From Clostridiales bacterium (lineage in GTDB: Bacteria; Bacillota; Clostridia; Oscillospirales; CAG-272), in the NCBI GenBank assembly GCA_012514145.1, contig JAAZAV010000044.1, forward strand, positions 1 to 64,000: DNA of 64,000 bases. Reading direction: 5' to 3'. Below the pieces are notes generated by a model. That model ran no database searches. It was not told where the DNA came from and worked only from the letters and a program-made list of their open reading frames with translations. Shown here in pieces: positions 16,823 to 24,300 of the stretch (position 1 is its first letter; each line of letters starts with the position of its first letter). A program made the translations under genes and the position numbers.

Positions 16823-17605
16823 ATGTTCAAACTGTTTAAACGAAGAAACGAAGGAAAACCGAGAGCTATCGCATTTGTCGATTATGAACACTGGTATATA
16901 GCCCTTGACAATATGTATAATACCAGACCCGACATCAAGGCGTGGCGCGAAGAGCTGGCCGAGAAATACGATGTTATTGAGATTATCTTTTTCGCGGATT
17001 TCTCAAACCAATCGCTGAGAACGGAGATACCGCGCATCCGTGAGGTCAGCAACTACATTGTTGAAACTCAAAACGCCACCCAGTACAAAAAAAAGGATTA
17101 CACCGATTTTATAATGCTCGATCAAATATACCAGAAGGCTGTTACTGATTACAGCATCGATGTTTTTATTCTTTTTACAGGTGACGGCCATTTCAGTTCG
17201 GCGGTCAGTTTCATAATCAATCGTCTGAGAAAGGAAGTTTGCATTTATTCGATACGCGGCGCGCTCAGCCGTCAGCTAAAGAATACGGCAAGCTATTCTG
17301 TCGAGCTGCCTGAACCGGAGCCGGAATTCGTCCGGCATGCGAGTGCCATACTCAAGAATCTGAGATATATCGATGATGCGAACAAATCCCGTTCAAAGAA
17401 GGCATATCCGACTTTTGCAGGCACTGTCGATGCCGTGGCGAGATACTACAAGTTGAATAAATCGGATGTTTCAAAAACATTAAGAGACATGCTTGACAAG
17501 GGTATTTGTTACCAGACAGAGGAAACCTTTAAAGACGGCAACACCGTCAATGTTTTGAATGTTGATTGGACGGCGGCAAGACGCAGCGGAATCGAGATCG
17601 AATAA
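16823..17605 (+). CDS. NYN (PIN-like) domain protein, putative ribonuclease
   Basis: A 260-residue protein. The ATG is preceded by AAGGAGGTGAT (16808-16818), a full match to the 3' end of 16S rRNA. Residues 14-170 form an NYN/LabA-type PIN-like domain: AIAFVDYEHWYIALDN with Asp20, IIFFADFSNQ, KKKDYTDFIMLDQIY and VFILFTGDGHFSSAVSFI supply the usual acidic metal ligands. The C-terminal 80 residues (TFAGTVDAVARYYKLNKSDV onward) look like a winged-helix or OST-HTH-like nucleic-acid binding part. Role in RNA cleavage is inferred from family. It stands alone between its own promoter and terminator. Confidence 0.8.
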   Translation: MFKLFKRRNEGKPRAIAFVDYEHWYIALDNMYNTRPDIKAWREELAEKYDVIEIIFFADFSNQSLRTEIPRIREVSNYIVETQNATQYKKKDYTDFIMLDQIYQKAVTDYSIDVFILFTGDGHFSSAVSFIINRLRKEVCIYSIRGALSRQLKNTASYSVELPEPEPEFVRHASAILKNLRYIDDANKSRSKKAYPTFAGTVDAVARYYKLNKSDVSKTLRDMLDKGICYQTEETFKDGNTVNVLNVDWTAARRSGIEIE

Positions 17606-17624
17606 TTCTACTGTACAAATGCGC

Positions 17625-17662
17625 AGCGGGGATACCGGGAATAAACGGTTTCCCCGCTTTTT
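17625..17662 (+). terminator. Terminator of the NYN gene
   Basis: Arms 17625-17637 and 17646-17658 pair with one mismatch (AGCGGGGA/TCCCCGCT core), followed by TTTTT. Confidence 0.88.
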
Positions 17663-17688
17663 ACAATGCGTTTTTTTCTTATTCGGGG

Positions 17689-17717
17689 TTTACAACCGGT
17701 TTGGGTGATAGTATAAT
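17689..17717 (+). promoter_or_regulatory. Promoter of the SGNH hydrolase gene
   Basis: TTTACA (17689-17694) and TATAAT (17712-17717), spacer 17. Confidence 0.8.
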
Positions 17718-17756
17718 TGAACTGTGAAAAACCAACACACATAAAGGAGATGTAAA

Positions 17757-18554
17757 ATGGACCTTTCAAGATATCTTGCGATTCCGGGTGAGCTTCCGCT
17801 CGAAAATATCCCCTGCGACGGCGGATTTACCGCCATCTTCCGCACCATCGGCTGTATCGGCGACTCGCTGTCCTCCGGTGAGTTTGAGTCCACCGACGCC
17901 GAGGGTAAGAAGGGCTATCACGATATGTTTGAATACTCCTGGGGGCAGTATATAGCCCGCGCGGCAGGAACCACTGTCTACAACTTCTCCCGCGGCGGCA
18001 TGACAGCAATCGAATACTGGAATGGCTGGGCAGAGAATAACGACTGCTGGAACCCCGATAAGATCTGTCAGGCGTACATCATCGCGCTGGGAGTAAACGA
18101 CCTTTTCGGCAGAAAGATGGAAGTCGGCTCGGTTGAGGATATCTGCGACGAGGACTGGAACAAAAACGCCGAGAATTTCGCCGGCTACTACGCCCGCATA
18201 ATCCAGCGCCTTAAATCCATGCAGCCAAAGGCGCGTTTCTTCCTCATGACCATGCCCCGCAGTTCCGACACAGCCCGCGATGAGGTCGGCGACAGGCACG
18301 CCGAGCTGCTCCGCACCATGGCGAAGCATTTCGAATATACATATGTCATAGACCTGCGCAAATACGGTCCGGTATACGACAGCGAGTTCCGACGCAACTT
18401 CTACCTTGGCGGTCACATGAACCCCATGGGCTATATGCTCACCGCACGCATGACCGCGGCATATATCGACTATATCATCCGCAACAATCCCGAGGACTTC
18501 GCACAGGTCGGCTTCATCGGCAAGCCCTTCCATAACATGCAGGCTAAGTGGTAA
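17757..18554 (+). CDS. SGNH/GDSL-family esterase
   Basis: A 265-residue hydrolase without signal peptide. Block I IGCIGDSLSSGEFES has the nucleophile Ser37. Block II is the NFSRGGMTA glycine. Block III ALGVND has Asn114. Block V GGHMNPMGY has His220. Enzymes of this fold remove acyl (often acetyl) groups from sugars. The rich aromatic content (EYWNGWAENNDCW) fits a carbohydrate substrate, but the substrate cannot be read from the sequence. It starts behind AAAGGAGATG, has its own promoter, and ends before a bidirectional hairpin. Confidence 0.85.
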   Translation: MDLSRYLAIPGELPLENIPCDGGFTAIFRTIGCIGDSLSSGEFESTDAEGKKGYHDMFEYSWGQYIARAAGTTVYNFSRGGMTAIEYWNGWAENNDCWNPDKICQAYIIALGVNDLFGRKMEVGSVEDICDEDWNKNAENFAGYYARIIQRLKSMQPKARFFLMTMPRSSDTARDEVGDRHAELLRTMAKHFEYTYVIDLRKYGPVYDSEFRRNFYLGGHMNPMGYMLTARMTAAYIDYIIRNNPEDFAQVGFIGKPFHNMQAKW

Positions 18555-18594
18555 AAACCAAAGCCGGCGTCACCGTATGACCGTATAATACAAA

Positions 18595-18629
18595 ACGACC
18601 GCACTCCAAATGGGGTGCGGTCGTGCTTT
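18595..18629. terminator. Terminator between SGNH hydrolase and small membrane protein
   Basis: Arms ACGACCGCACTCC (18595-18607) and GGGGTGCGGTCGT (18612-18624) with one wobble and an AAAT loop, then GCTTTT. The minus-strand flank carries CTTTTGTA-like T-rich sequence, so it can serve both genes. Confidence 0.85.
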
Positions 18630-18950
18630 TCAGTTCATCAGGAGAATAATGAAGTTAAAGATAATTCCGGATGCGCCGAGCAGTGTGCCGAGTATAAACA
18701 ACAGTACCCTCATCGGCGTGTAAACCATCGCGGTGTCCAATTTAGGCGCGAGAACGCTCCAAACGAAGTTGCAGAGCAGCGTAATTACGAATCCTATTAT
18801 CGGTACCGCAAAACCCGGCAGGAAATTTACTGCCTCTCCGCCGCTCCACTGTACCGCCGCTATGTCTGGCAGGAGAAAGAAGCTGGTCGCGCAGACGCAG
18901 GCGGAAATACAGATAAGAACAATCGAAACCTTTTGCCTCAGCGCTCTCAA
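18630..18950 (-). CDS. Small three-helix membrane protein, DUF1648-like
   Basis: A 106-residue protein with three hydrophobic segments: KVSIVLICISACVCATSFFLL, LPGFAVPIIGFVITLLCNFV and a C-terminal RVLLFILGTLLGASGIIF. LPDIAAVQWSGGEAVNFLPG between the first two helices recalls the LP(D/E)..P.H....G motif of DUF1648 proteins. The likely start is a TTG at 18950, 9 bases after GGAGGT; the longer frame from 18971 would place the ribosome site inside the gene. Function unknown. Confidence 0.65.
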   Translation of the reverse strand: MRALRQKVSIVLICISACVCATSFFLLPDIAAVQWSGGEAVNFLPGFAVPIIGFVITLLCNFVWSVLAPKLDTAMVYTPMRVLLFILGTLLGASGIIFNFIILLMN

Positions 18951-19023
18951 AGCGTTCTTACCTCCGATCAACAGCAGCCTGCTTGAGGATATCGAATGTC
19001 GCGGATACTTCGTTAACGTAATT

Positions 19024-20745
19024 TTATGCTTTTTTGTAACCGCGAATGAGTTTGTCGGTTACAAAACGAATCAGCGCGTCATAATCTGCGGGATCGGTGG
19101 AGCAAAGCTCATCAAGCGGCACCGAGGCGCACTTTGTAATGTCGCGCTCGCGCATGACCAGCCCAAAGGCGTGGTTAAGCCACTGTGCATCGGCGGCGCG
19201 GAGGGTTTCCAGCAGCTCATAGATGGTTATCGCGCGCTTGAGAGCCTTCCAGCGCAGGGTGAGCAGCGGCCGGCCGTTTTTCTGCGGATATACAAGACAG
19301 GTGTCGCCCGCTCTCCAGGAGCCGTAACGGAGGTCGGCGCGGGGATCGTCGTTCCAGACGGTGTAGGACCAGCGAAGCAGACCGTCAAACTGGGCGTATG
19401 ACGCCATCACACCGAGGTAAAGACTCTCAGTCAGGTCGCTGTCTAAAAAGTTGTTGGGGAAAGATGGACCGCAGCAGATGTAATAAAGGAAACGCTTCCC
19501 CTTCATGGTACGGCGGTAATTGTCAAGCTCGTTGAATTTGGTGCAGAGTGAGCCGTAGGATGGAGCGAAGTCGTAAACCTCCTCGCCGAATTCGGACACA
19601 AACTCGGGATGATTTATGGCAGCCTTGAAGCGGAATTCGGGAGCGATTTCGCCCAGATGCGCCAGAATCGCCCGGTATGCCTCTATGTCAGCCGGTTCAT
19701 CTGCGGCAATACGCACCCTGTCGATCTGTCCGGTTGTGACGAAATACTGCTCAAGTGCGGCGATGTAGCCGTCGATTTCGGCGGCGGTGCGCATATACTT
19801 ATAGCAGCCGTCGGCTCTGTCAAGGTAGCGGATTCGCAGGGCGTCGGGATAGTCGGGCGCAAGCCGTCCGAAGCCCTCATCCTCAGCCTTCCAGGTGCCG
19901 CATATGCCGTAGACCGACAGCTCGCGGTCGATGCCGTAAGCCGCGCAGAGGTCGATATAGCGCTGCATTATCGAATAATCGTATTCAAAGCTGCCGTCGG
20001 CATTGCGGCAGACCGGCACTATCGAATATTCAAAAAGATTGCCCGGGAATTCCTTCTCGCGGAAGCAGCCCTGACCCGCCCATGGTGCGTCGGTTACAAT
20101 GAGGGTGACAGCCTTCTGTCCCAGTTCGCCGAGAGAGCGGACATAGCCCTCTATCACGGTGAAATGCTCATCGCTCCAGAGGGGAACCTCCGCCTTGCGG
20201 GCGATATTCGAGAGATGCTGCCACAGGTCGAGATGGAACTTGTTGAATTTCGTGTCGTGCAGAATATAGTCCAGCACCTCGATTTCGGCACATGCTTCGC
20301 CAAGCAGCCTTTCGTCTTCGAACAGCTTGCCGCCGAAAAGCCGCAATTTTAGCGGATAGCTGCCCGCCTCGGCAGAAGCCGGAATGGCTGCCTCAATGTA
20401 AACGGCTGTGGGGGTGTCGGCAGGTATCTCAAGGGTATCGGTTGAAAGCAGGGCATCGGCGTATTTCACCTCGCCGCCGTCGCCGGTGTGCATGTCGACG
20501 ATGTTGAGTTTTACATCAAAATTGCAATCGGCGCTGATGCGCAAAGCAGCCATTGGGTTATCCTTTGAGAACCAGTTGCTGCGCCCGGTGAGCAGAGCAA
20601 ATGGCTCGTCCGAGGTGACAATTAACTGCAGCGCCGTACTGTCGTTGCGCAGAGCCACTGCCGATAGTTTATTGGTGCAGTCATCGACGGAATAGTTTGA
20701 GTTGAGCTTGAAAAGCGCGGGTTTAAGTGTATATTTTATGTTCAT
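19024..20745 (-). CDS. DUF4091-domain protein, putative glycan-active enzyme
   Basis: A 573-residue protein starting at the ATG at 20745. The N-terminal half has beta-sandwich segments (TAVYIEAAIPASAEAGSYPL) before a TIM-barrel-like core (FNKFHLDLWQHLSNIA, DRVRIAADEPADIEAYR). The C-terminal DUF4091 hallmark is a WSYTVWNDDPRADLRYGSW region followed by AGDTCLVYP. DUF4091 proteins occur in glycoside hydrolase clusters and the domain follows a GH-like barrel, but activity is not generally characterised. No signal peptide. It begins 33 bases after the beta-helix gene, so the two are co-transcribed. Confidence 0.82.
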   Translation of the reverse strand: MNIKYTLKPALFKLNSNYSVDDCTNKLSAVALRNDSTALQLIVTSDEPFALLTGRSNWFSKDNPMAALRISADCNFDVKLNIVDMHTGDGGEVKYADALLSTDTLEIPADTPTAVYIEAAIPASAEAGSYPLKLRLFGGKLFEDERLLGEACAEIEVLDYILHDTKFNKFHLDLWQHLSNIARKAEVPLWSDEHFTVIEGYVRSLGELGQKAVTLIVTDAPWAGQGCFREKEFPGNLFEYSIVPVCRNADGSFEYDYSIMQRYIDLCAAYGIDRELSVYGICGTWKAEDEGFGRLAPDYPDALRIRYLDRADGCYKYMRTAAEIDGYIAALEQYFVTTGQIDRVRIAADEPADIEAYRAILAHLGEIAPEFRFKAAINHPEFVSEFGEEVYDFAPSYGSLCTKFNELDNYRRTMKGKRFLYYICCGPSFPNNFLDSDLTESLYLGVMASYAQFDGLLRWSYTVWNDDPRADLRYGSWRAGDTCLVYPQKNGRPLLTLRWKALKRAITIYELLETLRAADAQWLNHAFGLVMRERDITKCASVPLDELCSTDPADYDALIRFVTDKLIRGYKKA

Positions 20746-20778
20746 AGGTAAATGTGCCTCTTTCACTTGATATATATG

Positions 20779-22761
20779 TCAGTTCCTGATTCCCACGTCG
20801 CTCAGATCAATCGGTATAAAGTCGATGTCAAAGGCGGGACTGTCGGGAGCCAGCGTGAAGTCACCGTTCTCGGGATCGGCAAAAAGCGGGTCGGCAATCT
20901 TGGCGCCGCGGTATAGTCCGCCTGCCCGCATCTGTTCGGGTGTGCGCCGGTTCTCTTCCGGGAAGGAATACTCGCGGGTCATGACATTGAAGTTCATCGA
21001 GCCGGATACCGCCTCTCCGTCATAGTTCCAAAGCAGATTGCCGCTGTCGGCGATATGCAGACCTTCTGCCGGCTTGGCGTAGAGTGCGGTACCCTTCGAT
21101 ACAAGTATATTGCGCTCGAGTATTATAGACAGATGCTGCTCGTAACGGGTTACAATCATCTGACCGCCCTCGCCGAAGGCGAAGATATTATTGCGGACAA
21201 GGTTGCCCTGACCGTAGTGCTGATGGAAGGGCTGCGCCGTGCAGCGGTAGCAGACGTTGTTTTCTATGAGCATATCCGAACTGCCCTCGTCGGGATATAT
21301 GCACCAGCCGCCGTAGCTGTCCATCTCCACGTCGTGGATGAGGTTGCCGCTGATGACCGTGCCCGGCTGCCGGCCGAGAGTGTATATACCGCCCATGTCG
21401 GAAAGCAGGGTCTGACCGATGTTGTATATGTGGTTCTTCTCGATTCGGATATGATGGGTTTCACTGTGAGTGTAGCCCCAGATCCATCCGACGCTGATGC
21501 CGGTATAATAGCCGTCGCTGATTTCGTTGTGGCTTATCTCGCAGTGGTGCGCATAGCGCAGCAGTATGCCGCAGGCGTTGAAGAAAACCCGCCCGTAACT
21601 GCGAATAAGGCAGTCGGTGATCTTAACGTCATGGATAATGCCGAACTTATCATCGTTTGGATTGCCCCAGTGCTTGTAATCGCGGTTGTTCCACTCGGGA
21701 TAAAGGTGGTTTGTATGTGGGTCGCCGTTGTTGCCGGCAATGTTTATCGCGTTGCCGCCTATGTCGGTGAACGAACAGTGGTCAAATGTGACACATGCCG
21801 CGCCGGTATCAATGCAGATCGCCGAAAATCCGATGTTGCGGAATGCGCAGCCCCTGAATATGACATGCTTGCTGTCGGCAACATAGATCGAAGAGGGCGT
21901 ATCGGAAGCCGACTGGGAATGGAGCCGCTCGCGATACTCCCAGTCGGAGCAGGCGAAGGCGATGTTCTCGACTTCCAGAGCCGGCAGTTCTTCGCTTCCC
22001 ATGGCACCGCGAACTTCAAGCAGCGATGTCAGGGCAGGCAGGCAGAGCGAGAAGCTGTCAATGTCATCCTCCGGCGTGGGAACATAGTAGATCAGAGCCT
22101 CCGCGCGGTCAAGGTAGTACTGTCCCTCAGCCTGTCCCAGCGCCTCAAAGACATTGTCGGCGTACCAGCGTGCGCCGTGAGTTTCGCTGTTCTCGCAGCG
22201 CATAGAGGATATTGACGGGTCGACAAAGGTTATGACATGGGCATCATAGTCTATCTCGCGGATTTTTAACAGCTCGTCCGTCCACCAGTGGAAGGCGCGG
22301 ATATCCACATCCTGCGGGTAGCGCAGTTTCGGAAGCTCACCGTCGAGGAAATTGATGCCGGGCGAACGGGTGTTGCGGTCGGTCTTAAAGGGCTCGTCAA
22401 AGCCGGGAATGCCGCTGACAAGGTAGAAGCCATCCTTCGGCAGCCTGGGACGGGGCACACGCCTCCCGTCAGGAGTAAATGCCTGATTTGCACCGAGACA
22501 CTCCTCGGGAACGGGTGCAACCCAGACGGTAACACCGTTTACGCTATGGCTCGAGAATCCGCGTATCTCCCTCGCTGCGGAAATAACGGGAGAGACTCCC
22601 TCAGCAGCAGTCAGCTTAACGGGAACACCGCTGATTTTCAGAGGTTCTACCAGTTCGTGCATGCCGTCGGAGAGCACAAATTCTGCTCCGCCCATGACAG
22701 CCGCCAGCGTTGGGATATCGTTTACCTTCAGGTTTATACCGTCGATATAAAATTGCTTCAT
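20779..22761 (-). CDS. Right-handed parallel beta-helix protein, putative glycoside hydrolase or lyase
   Basis: A 660-residue protein starting at the ATG at 22761 behind AAGGAGAT. Residues 270-560 show beta-helix turns with many Asn and His residues: SKHVIFRGCAFRNIGFSAIC, HCSFTDIGGNAINIAGNNGD, HHCEISHNEISDGYYTGISVG and HHIRIEKNHIYNIG. The N-terminal part (FVLSDGMHELVEPLKISG) is the usual cap, and the end has a PLFADPENGDFTLAPDSPA motif common in this class. It resembles GH110/GH120-like and polysaccharide lyase-like proteins, but no catalytic residues can be named. No signal peptide. First gene of an operon with the DUF4091 gene. Confidence 0.8.
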   Translation of the reverse strand: MKQFYIDGINLKVNDIPTLAAVMGGAEFVLSDGMHELVEPLKISGVPVKLTAAEGVSPVISAAREIRGFSSHSVNGVTVWVAPVPEECLGANQAFTPDGRRVPRPRLPKDGFYLVSGIPGFDEPFKTDRNTRSPGINFLDGELPKLRYPQDVDIRAFHWWTDELLKIREIDYDAHVITFVDPSISSMRCENSETHGARWYADNVFEALGQAEGQYYLDRAEALIYYVPTPEDDIDSFSLCLPALTSLLEVRGAMGSEELPALEVENIAFACSDWEYRERLHSQSASDTPSSIYVADSKHVIFRGCAFRNIGFSAICIDTGAACVTFDHCSFTDIGGNAINIAGNNGDPHTNHLYPEWNNRDYKHWGNPNDDKFGIIHDVKITDCLIRSYGRVFFNACGILLRYAHHCEISHNEISDGYYTGISVGWIWGYTHSETHHIRIEKNHIYNIGQTLLSDMGGIYTLGRQPGTVISGNLIHDVEMDSYGGWCIYPDEGSSDMLIENNVCYRCTAQPFHQHYGQGNLVRNNIFAFGEGGQMIVTRYEQHLSIILERNILVSKGTALYAKPAEGLHIADSGNLLWNYDGEAVSGSMNFNVMTREYSFPEENRRTPEQMRAGGLYRGAKIADPLFADPENGDFTLAPDSPAFDIDFIPIDLSDVGIRN

Positions 22762-22801
22762 GTTATAATCTCCTTTCAATCGAATCTCTTTGGCTGTCTT
22801 T

Positions 22802-22830
22802 ATTATATTCCCGGCGGCGTTCTATGTCAA
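22802..22830 (-). promoter_or_regulatory. Consensus promoter of the beta-helix/DUF4091 operon
   Basis: Minus strand TTGACA (22830-22825) and TATAAT (22807-22802), both perfect, spacer 17. It is about 40 bases upstream of the start codon. Confidence 0.9.
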
Positions 22831-22972
22831 GCGCGGTTTGCGCAAGATTGCCTGTCTGTATTTCGAAGAATACGGAGTTTCCACGACGGTTCGTGACGAG
22901 CGCAGCGATGTATACGGAATCTTATGTGTAAGTACGAAAACCGCCTGCTTACGCAATATAAAATAAAAGGTA

Positions 22973-23001
22973 TTTACAAATCGCTTTATTCGTGGTAAAA
23001 T
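22973..23001 (+). promoter_or_regulatory. Promoter of the CBM9-like surface protein gene
   Basis: TTTACA (22973-22978) and TAAAAT (22996-23001), spacer 17. It predicts a 5' leader of about 114 bases. Confidence 0.75.
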
Positions 23002-23011
23002 AATAGTGTAA

Positions 23012-23095
23012 GCGGACATAGAATCGGGCGATTCGGCCTGATTCTGCCCTCACTGTCCGCCGGATATGCCGAACGCGCCATATAGCGTGCGGCGG
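23012..23095 (+). ncRNA. Structured 5' leader with competing hairpins
   Basis: GCGGACA (23012-23018) pairs with TGTCCGC (23054-23060), enclosing an inner stem AGAATC (23020-23025)/GATTCT (23040-23045). A second stem CCGCC (23058-23062)/GGCGG (23091-23095) shares bases with the right arm of the first, so the two cannot form together. The ribosome site AAAGGAG follows at 23107. It matches no riboswitch class I recognise; a cis-regulatory or mRNA-stabilising leader is inferred. Confidence 0.4.
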
Positions 23096-23121
23096 AAGTC
23101 AATTTTAAAGGAGAATGTCCT

Positions 23122-23904
23122 ATGAAAAAAATCATCGTCAGCATCGTTCTCGCTGCAATGCTTCTCGCACTCGCTATGCCGTTCAGCGTTTCGGCTGTCG
23201 ACATCGAGGCACTTAAGGGTACCCCGGTAATCGACGGTAAGCTCGAAGATTTCTGGAAGCAGTCCGGAAAGATCGAGACCGGAGGCGCTCCGTTCTATAC
23301 CGCTGGCGGCGCTACCGCTACCGACAGCAAGGCATCCGCAGTAACATATTTCCTCTACGACGACAACTATTTCTATCTTGCCACCGTAGTTTCGGGTGAC
23401 ACGACCATGTCCAAGAAGGGCGAAGGCAAGCAGTGGAAGCAGGATGCCGCCGAGTATTGGATCAACATTACCACAGGTAAGATGAAGTTTGCCAACGACG
23501 CCTTCAATCAGGGTATCTACGGGGACAACTCCACAGACGCCAAACTCCTCGAAGGCTGTAAGTCAGCAACGAGCCAGACTAAAGACGGTTACATAGTAGA
23601 GTTCGCGGTTCCGATCTCGGGCAAGAAAGCCGGCGACAGCATCATGGTTTCTTGCCAGTTCAACGACCTCCTCGACCCACCCGAGAAGATCGTTGCCTTT
23701 GGCAAGCAGTCCTGCGACGACAAGGTAACCCTTTCAAGCAAAGCTGTTGAGCTGCCTGTCGAGACCACCGCTGCCGCTACCAAAGCTGCGGCTGAGAAGG
23801 CTCCGGCCGCTGCAGCTCAGACTGCCGATATCACCGCCGTAATGGCTATCGTTTCGATGGCTGTGTCCGCCGGTGCTGTTCTCTCTGTGAAGAAGAGAAA
23901 ATAA
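23122..23904 (+). CDS. Secreted CBM9-like (DOMON-type) protein with C-terminal anchor
   Basis: A 260-residue exported protein. The signal peptide is residues 1-26 (MKKIIVSIVLAAMLLALAMP, cut after SVSA). Residues 30-210 resemble CBM9/DOMON sugar- or haem-binding sandwiches: GTPVIDGKLEDFWKQSG at the start, VTYFLYDDNYFYLATVV in the middle, and GYIVEFAVPISG at the end. An Ala/Thr/Lys-rich linker follows, then QTAD, a hydrophobic helix and the tail KKRK. This layout resembles sortase-processed PQTGD-type anchors in degenerate form, or simply a membrane anchor. Codon use is strongly biased toward C-ending codons, suggesting high expression. Confidence 0.75.
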   Translation: MKKIIVSIVLAAMLLALAMPFSVSAVDIEALKGTPVIDGKLEDFWKQSGKIETGGAPFYTAGGATATDSKASAVTYFLYDDNYFYLATVVSGDTTMSKKGEGKQWKQDAAEYWINITTGKMKFANDAFNQGIYGDNSTDAKLLEGCKSATSQTKDGYIVEFAVPISGKKAGDSIMVSCQFNDLLDPPEKIVAFGKQSCDDKVTLSSKAVELPVETTAAATKAAAEKAPAAAAQTADITAVMAIVSMAVSAGAVLSVKKRK

Positions 23905-23936
23905 GCGTATTAGCTAAAAACCTGTAGGGCAGGAGC

Positions 23937-23962
23937 GTCTCCCGTGATATGGCACGGGAGAC
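23937..23962 (+). terminator. Hairpin after the CBM9-like gene
   Basis: Perfect 10-base arms GTCTCCCGTG (23937-23946) and CACGGGAGAC (23953-23962), loop ATATGG. The following sequence is only mildly T-rich. Confidence 0.65.
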
Positions 23963-24060
23963 TTACTCATTAGCCCATTCTGAACAGGCACCGCCGCGGA
24001 ATGTATATAGTGCACAATAACATTACCTCAATATTGTGCCATGTGACGGATTAATTGCTC

Positions 24061-24089
24061 TTGCAAAATCCCTCAATATGTGGTATAAT
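24061..24089 (+). promoter_or_regulatory. Promoter of tRNA-Trp
   Basis: TTGCAA (24061-24066) and TATAAT (24084-24089), spacer 17, 36 bases before the tRNA. Confidence 0.8.
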
Positions 24090-24124
24090 TTTAAGGCGGT
24101 TGAAGAAGCCGTGACAAATCATAT

Positions 24125-24200
24125 AGGGGCATAGCTCAGCTGGTAGAGCAGCGGTCTCCAAAACCGCGTGTCGAGAGTTCGAATCTTTCTACCCCTGCCA
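24125..24200 (+). tRNA. tRNA-Trp (anticodon CCA)
   Basis: 76 bases including an encoded CCA. The anticodon arm GCGGT-CTCCAAA-ACCGC gives anticodon CCA. The D arm is GCTC...GAGC. The acceptor stem AGGGGCA/TACCCCT contains a C6-A67 mismatch, and the T stem GAGAG/CTTTC contains a G-T wobble, both unusual; see findings. Confidence 0.93.
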
Positions 24201-24234
24201 GAATCCGCTTTCATCAGTGAAGGCGGATTCTTTC
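24200..24234 (+). terminator. Terminator of tRNA-Trp
   Basis: Arms 24200-24212 and 24219-24231 (AGAATCCGC/GCGGATTCT core, one wobble), followed by TTTC. It begins at the last base of the tRNA. Confidence 0.85.
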
Positions 24235-24300
24235 GTATTATTGTACCTTTATGTCTTATATCAGCACAATGCAGAGTATTGAATGTGGAGTATATGAGTG

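Noticed and set aside
17766-18533. Minus-strand frame of 255 codons inside the SGNH hydrolase gene
   Set aside because: The plus-strand frame has promoter, ribosome site and catalytic blocks; the minus frame has none.
21055-22215. Long open frame (386 codons) on the plus strand inside the beta-helix gene
   Set aside because: It is the mirror of a well-supported minus-strand gene, has no ribosome site, and its translation shows only Val/Ala/Gly-rich text with no family resemblance.
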